Source: an uncultured Eubacteriales bacterium (GTDB lineage Bacteria > Bacillota > Clostridia > Oscillospirales > Oscillospiraceae). From it: a stretch of DNA of 7,686 nucleotides. Below, piece after piece: positions 1-5,365 of this stretch. The notes beneath the pieces were generated by a model. The model worked only from the letters and a program-made list of their open reading frames with translations. It made no database searches and was not told where the DNA came from. The DNA lies in assembly GCA_902475455.1 (NCBI GenBank), contig CABRZO010000119.1, positions 1 to 7,686 on the forward strand. The letters are read 5' to 3'. Position 1 is the first letter of the stretch; the number at the start of each line of letters is the position of its first letter. The translations under genes were made by a program, and so were the position numbers.

Positions 1-2016
1 CTCCAGATCGTCGTTGATGATGATCTCGCCGTCGTAGCCGCACACCTGGCAGTAGTCGCTCTTGGTGTTGAACTCGGCGTACTGGATGTTGTCGTAGATG
101 AACCGGACCACGTCCTTCAGGGCGGTCAGGTTGTGGCGCATGTTGGGGATCTCCACATAGCTGATGGCGCCGCCGGGGGAGAGCTGCTGGAACTGGCTCT
201 CAATGGCGAACTTGGAGAAGGCGTCAATCTCCTCCCGCACGTCCACATGATAGGAGTTGGTGTAATAGCCCTTGTCGGTGATGTCCTTGACCTCACCGAA
301 CTTCTCCTTGTCGATGCGGGCGAAGCGGTAGCACAGGCTCTCAGCGGGGGTGCCGTAGAGGGAGAAGCCGATGTTGGTCTGATCCCGCCACTTGTAGCAG
401 GTGTCCCGGAGATAGGTCATCAGCCGCAGGGCGAAGTCCTTGCCCTCGGGCTCGGTCTGGCTGCAGCCCTTGACCAGCTTGGTCACCTCATAAATGCCGA
501 TATAGCCCAGGGAGATGGTGGAGTAGCCCCCCACCAGGTAACGGTCGATGGTCTCACCGGACTTCAGCCGGGCAATGGCGCCGTGCTGCCAGTGGACCGG
601 GGAGACATCGCTCTTGACCCCCATCAGGGCGTCGTGGCGGCACATCAGGGCCTCGAAGCACAGCTCCAGCCGCTCATCCAGCAGCTTCCAGAACTCGTCC
701 TCGCTCTCGGGGACCTTGCGGCCGCCGTCGCTGACCATCAGGCCGATCTGAGGCAGGTTGATGGAGCAGACGCCCTGATTGAAGCGGCCCTCGTACTTGT
801 ATTTGCCGGTCTCCGGATCCACCCAGTCGGTCAAAAAGCTGCGGCAGCCCATGGGGGAGAACACGTTGCCCTGGTGGGCCTTGCGCATGACCTTGGCGGA
901 GATATAGTCGGGATACATCCGCTTGGCGGAGCATTTTACCGCCAGCTCGGTGATATAGTCGTACTTGCCCCCCTGGAGGCAGTTGTTCTCGTCCAGCACA
1001 TAGACCAACTTGGGGAAGGCGGGGGTCACATAGACCCCGGCGGCATTCTTGATGCCCTCCAGCCGCTGGCGCAGGATCTCCTCCACGATCTTGGCGTTCT
1101 CTTCGATATAGGGGTCGTCGTCCCGGAGATAGAGGAAGAGGGTGACAAAGGGGGACTGGCCGTTGGTGGTCATCAGGGTGTTGATCTGATACTGGATGGT
1201 CTGTACGCCGCTGCGGAGCTCGTCGTTGACCCGCTCGTCCACCAGCCGCTCGATCATCTCGGTGCTGGCTCCTTCGCCGCAGGCCTCGGTGATCTTGCGG
1301 CGGAATTTCTCCCGGCTGCGGCGTAGGAACTTGCCCAGGTGGCTCACATCCACGCTCTGGCCGCCGTACTGGTTGGAGGCCACGTTGGCGATGATCTGCG
1401 TCATGACGTTGCAGGCCACCTGGAAGCCCTTGGGGCTCTCAATCATCTTGCCGTTGATCATGGTGCCGTTGTCCAGCATGTCGCCAATGTTGATGAGGCA
1501 GCAGTTAAAGATGGGCTGGACAAAATAGTCCGCGTCGTGGAAGTGCAGAATGCCCTCGTCGTGGGCCTTGCTGATCTTCTCCGGCAGCAGGATGCGGCGG
1601 GTCAGATCCCGGCTCACCTCGCCGGCGATGTAATCCCGCTGGGTGGAGGCGATGACGGTGTTCTTGTTGGAGTTCTCCTCCGCCAGCTCCTTGTTGGTGT
1701 TGCGCAGCAGGGAGAGGATGGACTCGTCGGTGGTGTTCTGCTTGCGGACCAGGGCCCGGGTGTAGCGGTAGATGATATAGGCCTTGGCCAGGGTGTACTT
1801 GCCCAGCTCCATGAGCTGATGCTCCACCATGTCCTGGATATCTTCCACCAGCAGGCGGGGGCGGTTTTTCTCCTGGACGAAGTTGGAGATGGCGCTGATC
1901 TGATCCTCGGTGATGCGCTCCTCCGGATCCACAGCCTCGTTGGCCTTCTGAATGGCACGGATGATCTTGGTGCGGTCAAAGTCGACCGTAGTACCATCGC
2001 GTTTGATTACTTTCAT
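1..2016 (-). CDS. nrdD: Anaerobic ribonucleoside-triphosphate reductase (class III), C-terminus cut by window edge
   Basis: Reduces ribonucleoside triphosphates to deoxynucleotides by glycyl-radical chemistry; it needs the radical-SAM activase NrdG, not seen here. The first 672 codons are present. Residues 1-92 form an ATP-cone (starts MKVIKRDGT, contains KYTLAKAYIIYRYTR), the allosteric dATP/ATP sensor. The catalytic barrel follows, with HFHDAD (158-163), NCC (171-173, C172 the likely catalytic Cys), SNQYGGQS (214-221), MGCR (389-392, C391 the likely partner Cys) and NQGVCSINLP from N413. The zinc ribbon begins at C656 and C659. The second Cys pair and the glycyl-radical motif lie beyond position 1. 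Start chosen because AAGGAG (2025-2030) sits 8 nt upstream of the ATG and the ATP-cone begins there. Divergent from yqfC. No frameshift seen. Identification is firm from family motifs; the catalytic Cys assignments are by analogy with the E. coli and phage T4 enzymes. Confidence 0.97.
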   Translation of the reverse strand, partial: MKVIKRDGTTVDFDRTKIIRAIQKANEAVDPEERITEDQISAISNFVQEKNRPRLLVEDIQDMVEHQLMELGKYTLAKAYIIYRYTRALVRKQNTTDESILSLLRNTNKELAEENSNKNTVIASTQRDYIAGEVSRDLTRRILLPEKISKAHDEGILHFHDADYFVQPIFNCCLINIGDMLDNGTMINGKMIESPKGFQVACNVMTQIIANVASNQYGGQSVDVSHLGKFLRRSREKFRRKITEACGEGASTEMIERLVDERVNDELRSGVQTIQYQINTLMTTNGQSPFVTLFLYLRDDDPYIEENAKIVEEILRQRLEGIKNAAGVYVTPAFPKLVYVLDENNCLQGGKYDYITELAVKCSAKRMYPDYISAKVMRKAHQGNVFSPMGCRSFLTDWVDPETGKYKYEGRFNQGVCSINLPQIGLMVSDGGRKVPESEDEFWKLLDERLELCFEALMCRHDALMGVKSDVSPVHWQHGAIARLKSGETIDRYLVGGYSTISLGYIGIYEVTKLVKGCSQTEPEGKDFALRLMTYLRDTCYKWRDQTNIGFSLYGTPAESLCYRFARIDKEKFGEVKDITDKGYYTNSYHVDVREEIDAFSKFAIESQFQQLSPGGAISYVEIPNMRHNLTALKDVVRFIYDNIQYAEFNTKSDYCQVCGYDGEIIINDDLE

Positions 2017-2080
2017 GGTGAATACTCCTTCTCTTTTGGGCAGCCACGGGGGTTTTCCGTGCTTTTTGCGGGGAATCGTA

Positions 2081-2096
2081 TATCAATAATTGGTGG
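2081..2096. promoter_or_regulatory. Second, degenerate NrdR-box-like site
   Basis: TATCAATAATTGGTGG matches the published NrdR-box consensus (acaCwAtATaTwGtgt) at 9 of 16 positions, including five of the six most conserved bases (C4, A6, A8, T11, G13). Alone it would be weak. Its spacing makes it credible: it lies 15 bp from the better box at 2112-2127, a centre-to-centre distance of 31 bp, which is the three-turn spacing typical of paired NrdR boxes. It falls in the predicted nrdD leader. Confidence 0.5.
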
Positions 2097-2111
2097 AGAC
2101 ATAAAAAAGCG

Positions 2112-2127
2112 CCACCATATCTTGTGG
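2112..2127. promoter_or_regulatory. NrdR box upstream of nrdD
   Basis: CCACCATATCTTGTGG matches the NrdR-box consensus (acaCwAtATaTwGtgt) at 12 of 16 positions, including all six most conserved bases, and its ends (CCAC/GTGG) are palindromic. NrdR is the ATP-cone repressor that switches off ribonucleotide reductase genes when dATP is plentiful. The site lies about 7-22 bp downstream of the predicted nrdD transcription start, so a bound repressor would block early transcription. The nrdR gene itself is not in the window. Confidence 0.7.
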
Positions 2128-2140
2128 TAACCGCTCTGCT

Positions 2141-2169
2141 ATCATATCACTTGGGGGATGGCTTGTCCA
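2141..2169 (-). promoter_or_regulatory. Housekeeping (sigma-A type) promoter for nrdD
   Basis: Read on the minus strand, TGGACA (2169-2164) is a 5/6 match to the -35 consensus and TATGAT (2146-2141) a 5/6 match to the -10, separated by exactly 17 bp. Transcription would start near 2134, giving a leader of about 118 nt to the nrdD ATG that contains both NrdR-box-like sites. No stronger promoter for this strand was seen in the intergenic region. Confidence 0.6.
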
Positions 2170-2240
2170 GAGAAAACTCACAGTCATTCTCACCAAATTT
2201 GACGGGAACTATTTTTCACACCGGTTTTTGCAATGGGACA

Positions 2241-2270
2241 GGCAAAACTTTTTCCGGGAATACATACCCT
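2241..2270 (+). promoter_or_regulatory. Candidate sigma-E (mother-cell sporulation) promoter for yqfC-yqfD
   Basis: CATACCCT (2263-2270) matches the B. subtilis sigma-E -10 consensus CATACAmT at 7 of 8 positions, and 14 bp upstream GGCAAAAC (2241-2248) matches the -35 consensus gkmATATT at 5 of 8. The B. subtilis yqfC-yqfD genes belong to the sigma-E regulon, which supports the assignment. The predicted start near 2277 leaves a leader of only about 14 nt, so the Shine-Dalgarno sequence would lie at the very 5' end of the transcript; this is the weak point of the prediction. Confidence 0.45.
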
Positions 2271-2290
2271 TGTGGCAGGGGTGAGCGTGC

Positions 2291-2569
2291 GTGGAACGAA
2301 ACAAGCGGAAGAATTTGCTGGAAAAGACGGCCCAGGCCTTTGACCTGCCGGGAGATGTGCTGGCGGGCATGACCTGCGTCAAGCTGGTGGGCCGGGAGGA
2401 ATTGTATCTCCAGAACCACCGGGGCATTTTGGCCTACGGCGAGGAGGAAATTTTAATCAGCGGCGGCAAGCTGATGATCCGGGTCCGGGGGGAGGGGCTG
2501 CGGCTGCGGAGCATGACCCCCAGCGACCTGGTGATCACCGGCACCATCGCGGCGGTGGAGTTGGAATAA
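2291..2569 (+). CDS. yqfC: Sporulation protein YqfC
   Basis: Small protein (92 aa) of the YqfC/YabP-like sporulation family; the B. subtilis homologue is about the same size (93 aa) and is made in the mother cell under sigma-E. The diagnostic segment is the stretch from residue 37 on: LYLQNHRGILAY (NHRG at 42-45), followed by short beta-strand-like repeats (EEILISGG, KLMIRVRGEGLRL) and a closing LVITGTI. No signal peptide or membrane segment is visible, so it is probably cytosolic or membrane-associated through its partner. The start is GTG at 2291, supported by AGGGGTGA (2277-2284) 6 nt upstream. It is followed 63 bp later by yqfD, its near-constant neighbour. Its molecular role is unknown; the family call rests on sequence pattern plus context. 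Confidence 0.9.
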   Translation: MERNKRKNLLEKTAQAFDLPGDVLAGMTCVKLVGREELYLQNHRGILAYGEEEILISGGKLMIRVRGEGLRLRSMTPSDLVITGTIAAVELE

Positions 2570-2579
2570 AGGTTCCGGG

Positions 2580-2599
2580 CCCGGGGCGCTGTCCCCGGG
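2580..2599 (+). other. GC-only hairpin between yqfC and yqfD
   Basis: CCCGGGG (2580-2586) and CCCCGGG (2593-2599) form a perfect 7-bp all-G/C stem with a 6-nt loop. No run of T follows, so it does not look like an intrinsic terminator. It could stabilise the yqfC mRNA end or tune yqfD expression; the yqfD Shine-Dalgarno (AGGGAG, 2621-2626) is left free. Chance palindromes are more likely in GC-rich DNA, so function is uncertain. Confidence 0.4.
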
Positions 2600-2632
2600 A
2601 CAGGAATTGGCGATAGAGCAAGGGAGAAAGCG

Positions 2633-3838
2633 ATGCAAAAGGCGACAAACTATATCCGGGGCAGCGTGCGGCTGGAGGCCACCGGCCCCTACCCCGAGCG
2701 TTTTTTCAACATCTGTTCCGCCCGGGGCGTCCGGTTCTGGAAGGTGGAGCGGGTGGACGAGACCACGGTGCGGCTGACGGTGGCCCGGTCCCAGGCCCGG
2801 CAGGCGGCGGCCTTGGGGCCCAAATGCCTCTGTGAAGTGAAGCGGATCGGGGAGGAGGGAGCCGTCAGCTTTTTGAGCCGGTTCCGCAGCCGCTACGGTC
2901 TGCTGGCGGGGCTGGCCCTGTCGCTGCTGGCGGTGATGATTTTATCCCGATTTGTGCTGGTCATCGACATCACCGGCAACGAGACGGTGCCCGACGGGGT
3001 GATTCTCACGGAGCTCCGGGAGGCGGGGATTTCCCTGGGTACCTATGGCCCTTCAGTGGACGAGCGCTCGGTGGCCAACCGGACGCTGATGGGGCTGGAG
3101 GATCTGAGCTTTGTGTCGGTGAACCTCCGGGGCGTCCGGGCGGAGGTGGTGGTGCGGGAGCGGGACCAGCCCCCGGAGGTGGAGCCCACCGGGGTGGCCG
3201 CGGACCTGATCGCCCAGAAGTCGGGGCGCATTCTGTCGGTGAACAACCTGGCCGGCGCCCCCCAGGTGGAGGCGGGAGACACGGTGGAGGCGGGGCAGGT
3301 GCTGGTCTCCGGCACCATGGTCATCACCGGAGAGGAGAACCCGGAGCAGGTGCTGGCCACCTATCCGGTGCTGGCCAAGGGCAGCGTCTGGGCGGAGGTG
3401 GAGGAGCAGTTCTCCGCCGCCATCCCCCTGACCTACACCCAAAAGAACTATACCGGCCGCATAGCCCGGGAATATGAGGTGGTGGTGTTGGGAAGAAGCT
3501 TTAAAATTTCCCCAAAAGCGTTTCAACCCTTCACATATTATGATAAAATAGAACACAGTTGGGATTTGACCCTCTCCGGCGGCCTGACGCTGCCCTTTTC
3601 CCTGACGGTGCGGGAGTGCAGCGAATATGAGCCCGGCCAGGGAACCATCAGCCGGGAGGGGGCGGAGGAGTATCTGCGCGCGGTGCTGGAAAACCGGCTG
3701 ACAGAGGCCATGGGAGAAGGGGGATCTGTGCTGGACCAGCAGTGGGAGACCACGGAACAGGACGGGGTGTTGACCCTGACCCTCACCGCCCGGTGCCGGG
3801 AGCAGATTGCCCAGAGCAATTTCAACACAGAAGATTGA
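2633..3838 (+). CDS. yqfD: Sporulation protein YqfD
   Basis: Membrane protein (401 aa; B. subtilis YqfD is about 400 aa) needed for normal sporulation and expressed in the mother cell. Residues 1-85 form a basic cytosolic domain (NYIRGSVRLEATGPYPERF is typical of family N-termini). One transmembrane helix lies at about 89-110, followed by VIDITGN, which starts a POTRA/FtsQ-like module (about 110-176). A segment at 211-226 (VEAGDTVEAGQVLVSG) resembles the hammerhead/lipoyl-like turn seen in membrane-fusion proteins. The C-terminal half is presumably outside the mother-cell membrane, facing the forespore. The start has AGGGAG 6 nt upstream. A stretch near 3499-3560 is clearly richer in A/T than the rest of the gene and uses AAA/TTT codons unlike its neighbours. 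Topology is inferred from hydrophobicity only. Confidence 0.92.
   Translation: MQKATNYIRGSVRLEATGPYPERFFNICSARGVRFWKVERVDETTVRLTVARSQARQAAALGPKCLCEVKRIGEEGAVSFLSRFRSRYGLLAGLALSLLAVMILSRFVLVIDITGNETVPDGVILTELREAGISLGTYGPSVDERSVANRTLMGLEDLSFVSVNLRGVRAEVVVRERDQPPEVEPTGVAADLIAQKSGRILSVNNLAGAPQVEAGDTVEAGQVLVSGTMVITGEENPEQVLATYPVLAKGSVWAEVEEQFSAAIPLTYTQKNYTGRIAREYEVVVLGRSFKISPKAFQPFTYYDKIEHSWDLTLSGGLTLPFSLTVRECSEYEPGQGTISREGAEEYLRAVLENRLTEAMGEGGSVLDQQWETTEQDGVLTLTLTARCREQIAQSNFNTED
3541..3549 (+). promoter_or_regulatory. Candidate internal promoter in yqfD (extended -10)
   Basis: TGATAAAAT is an extended -10 element (TGn followed by TAAAAT, 5/6 to consensus), embedded in an AT-rich patch (about 3499-3560) within otherwise GC-rich coding sequence; TATTAT (3536-3541) and TATGAT (3539-3544) overlap it. 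The -35 position (TTTCAA, 3521-3526) is poor, which extended -10 promoters tolerate. It would give phoH, ybeY and era vegetative transcription independent of the sporulation promoter. This is inference; the patch may only reflect the encoded Lys, Phe, Tyr and Asp residues. Confidence 0.3.
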
Positions 3839-3840
3839 GC

Positions 3841-3857
3841 GGGCCCCCTTGGGGCCC
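3841..3857 (+). other. GC hairpin directly upstream of phoH
   Basis: GGGCCCC (3841-3847) pairs with GGGGCCC (3851-3857), a 7-bp all-G/C stem with a 3-nt loop, occupying most of the 28-bp gap between the yqfD stop and the preferred phoH ATG (3867). There is no following T run, so it is not a standard terminator. It sits 5 nt before the only GGAG available to that ATG, so it may influence phoH translation, or it may mean the true start is upstream. Confidence 0.4.
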
Positions 3858-3866
3858 CATACGGAG

Positions 3867-4868
3867 ATGAACCTTTTGACAGAACAGAGCATCAGTTTGG
3901 AGCGGGTGGAAGAGGTGGCCAACCTCTTCGGCTCCTTTGACGAGAATATCCGGCTGCTGGAACAGGAGCTGTCCGTCCGGGTCACCAACCGGGACGGGGA
4001 GCTGAAGGTGGCCGGAGAGGGAGAGCAGGTGATGCTGGCGGTCCGGGCCATCCAGGGGCTGCTGGACCTGTCCGCCCGGGGGGAGCAGATCAACGAGCAG
4101 AACGTGCGCTATGTGCTCCAGCTGGTCCGCTCCGGCAGCGAGGAAAAGCTGGCGGAGCTGGCCAAGGACGTGGTCTGCGTCACCGCCAACGGCAAGCCCA
4201 TCAAGGCCAAGACCGTGGGCCAGAAACACTATCTGGACGCCATCCGCAAAAATGTCATCACCCTGGGGGTGGGTCCCGCCGGCACCGGCAAGACCTACCT
4301 GGCGGTGGCCATGGCGGTGGCGGCCTTTAGGGCCAAGCAGGTCAACCGGATCATCCTGACCCGGCCGGCGGTGGAGGCCGGAGAGCGGCTGGGCTTTTTG
4401 CCCGGGGACCTGCAGAGCAAGGTGGACCCCTATCTGCGGCCCCTCTACGACGCGCTGTTTGAGATGCTGGGCCCCGAAACCTATCAGAAATATGTGGAGC
4501 GGGGCAACATCGAGGTGGCCCCTCTGGCCTATATGCGGGGCCGCACCCTGGATGACAGCTTTATCATTCTGGACGAGGCCCAGAACACCTCCCGGGAGCA
4601 GATGAAGATGTTTCTGACCCGGCTGGGGTTTGGGTCCAAAATCGTCATCACCGGCGACATCACCCAGATCGACCTGCCCCGGGACACCGCCTCCGGCCTC
4701 AAGGAGGCCATGCGGGTGCTGAACGGGGTGGAGGATATCGCCATCTGCCGCCTCACCGCCCAGGACGTGGTGCGCCATGTGCTGGTGCAGCGGATCATCG
4801 CCGCCTATGAGCGGGACGAGCACCGCCGGGAGAAAAAGACCCCGGACCGGGGAGGAAAAAAGCAATGA
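3867..4868 (+). CDS. phoH: PhoH family ATPase (YbeZ/PhoH type)
   Basis: P-loop ATPase related to the helicase-1 fold, linked in many bacteria to RNA metabolism together with its neighbour YbeY; cytosolic. From the ATG at 3867 it is 333 aa. Residues 1-70 form the KH-like N-terminal domain. Then come VGQKHYLDAI (117-126), Walker A GPAGTGKT (136-143), TRPAVEAGERLGFLPGD (165-181), VDPYLRPLYDAL, PLAYMRGRTLDDSFI, Walker B ILDEAQN (234-240) and the sensor ITGDITQIDLP (261-271). The C-terminus (from about 315) is a basic, charged tail. Start choice is uncertain: 3867 aligns with the B. subtilis N-terminus (MTEQ...), but its GGAG abuts the ATG. A TTG at 3807, with GGGAG 4 nt upstream, would add 20 residues and overlap yqfD by 32 bp. 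The stop overlaps the ybeY start (ATGA). Confidence 0.95.
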   Translation: MNLLTEQSISLERVEEVANLFGSFDENIRLLEQELSVRVTNRDGELKVAGEGEQVMLAVRAIQGLLDLSARGEQINEQNVRYVLQLVRSGSEEKLAELAKDVVCVTANGKPIKAKTVGQKHYLDAIRKNVITLGVGPAGTGKTYLAVAMAVAAFRAKQVNRIILTRPAVEAGERLGFLPGDLQSKVDPYLRPLYDALFEMLGPETYQKYVERGNIEVAPLAYMRGRTLDDSFIILDEAQNTSREQMKMFLTRLGFGSKIVITGDITQIDLPRDTASGLKEAMRVLNGVEDIAICRLTAQDVVRHVLVQRIIAAYERDEHRREKKTPDRGGKKQ

Positions 4869-5353
4869 ACCATCAGATTTTACTGGAGTCGGAGCTGGAG
4901 GAGGAATTCGCCTACGCCCCCCTGCTGGAGCGGGTTATCACTGCCGCCCTGGAGACTGAGGGGGTCAAGACCCCCTGCGAGGTGGACGTGCTCATCACCG
5001 ACGACGAAGGCATCCATCAGATCAACCTGGAGCAGCGGGAGATCGACCGTCCCACCGACGTGCTGAGCTTCCCCATGTTCAACTATACCCCCGGCAATCC
5101 CCCGGTGGATGACGCCGATGCGGACCCGGCCACCGGCCTGACCCCTTTGGGGGACATGGTGATCTCCCTGGAGCGAGCCCGGGAACAGGCCCTGGAGTAC
5201 GGCCACCCGGTGGAGCGGGAGCTGAGCTATCTGGCGGTCCACTCGGTGCTCCACCTGCTGGGCTATGACCATGTGGACGAAGGCGAAGAAAAAGCCCGAA
5301 TGCGGGAGAGAGAGGAGGCCATCCTGAGCCAGCTCGGCATCACCCGGAACTGA
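4865..5353 (+). CDS. ybeY: Endoribonuclease YbeY, rRNA maturation factor
   Basis: Single-strand-specific metallo-endoribonuclease of the UPF0054 family, acting on the 3' end of 16S rRNA and in ribosome quality control; cytosolic. The protein is 162 aa, the usual size. The zinc site HSVLHLLGYDH gives H126, H130 and H136 (HxxxHxxxxxH). The upstream conserved segment RxxDRPTDVLSFP (58-70) carries the invariant Arg, and LGDMVIS (95-101) is the second family motif. An insert of Asp/Pro-rich residues (about 76-90) is within normal family variation. The start overlaps the phoH stop as ATGA, with GGGGAGG (4849-4855) 9 nt upstream, indicating translational coupling and a shared RNA-processing role with PhoH and Era. 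All catalytic residues are intact. Confidence 0.96.
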   Translation: MNHQILLESELEEEFAYAPLLERVITAALETEGVKTPCEVDVLITDDEGIHQINLEQREIDRPTDVLSFPMFNYTPGNPPVDDADADPATGLTPLGDMVISLERAREQALEYGHPVERELSYLAVHSVLHLLGYDHVDEGEEKARMREREEAILSQLGITRN

Positions 5354-5365
5354 CTTGGACAAGCT

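Noticed and set aside
133..2130. Long plus-strand open frames (133-1326 and 1339-2130) opposite nrdD
   Set aside because: They are antisense shadows of nrdD. The minus strand encodes a continuous NrdD with all family motifs, while the plus-strand translations are Leu/Gly/Val/Ala/His-rich with no recognisable domains, as expected opposite a GC-rich gene.
2199..2204. TTGACG as a vegetative -35 for the plus-strand cluster
   Set aside because: No acceptable -10 hexamer lies 16-18 bp downstream (the sequence there is CGGTTT or similar).
2124..2372. A possible small plus-strand gene in the intergenic region running into yqfC
   Set aside because: It overlaps most of yqfC in another frame, has no clear ribosome-binding site, and crosses the predicted promoter and NrdR-box region.
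2580..2599. The yqfC-yqfD hairpin as an intrinsic terminator
   Set aside because: No T-rich tract follows the stem, and yqfD follows closely with its own ribosome-binding site, so termination here is unlikely.
3053..4865. Antisense frames of about 350 codons opposite yqfD and phoH (3053-4093 and 3822-4865)
   Set aside because: They lie opposite intact, motif-bearing genes, and their low-complexity His/Gln/Gly/Leu-rich translations reflect the complementary codon bias of GC-rich coding DNA.
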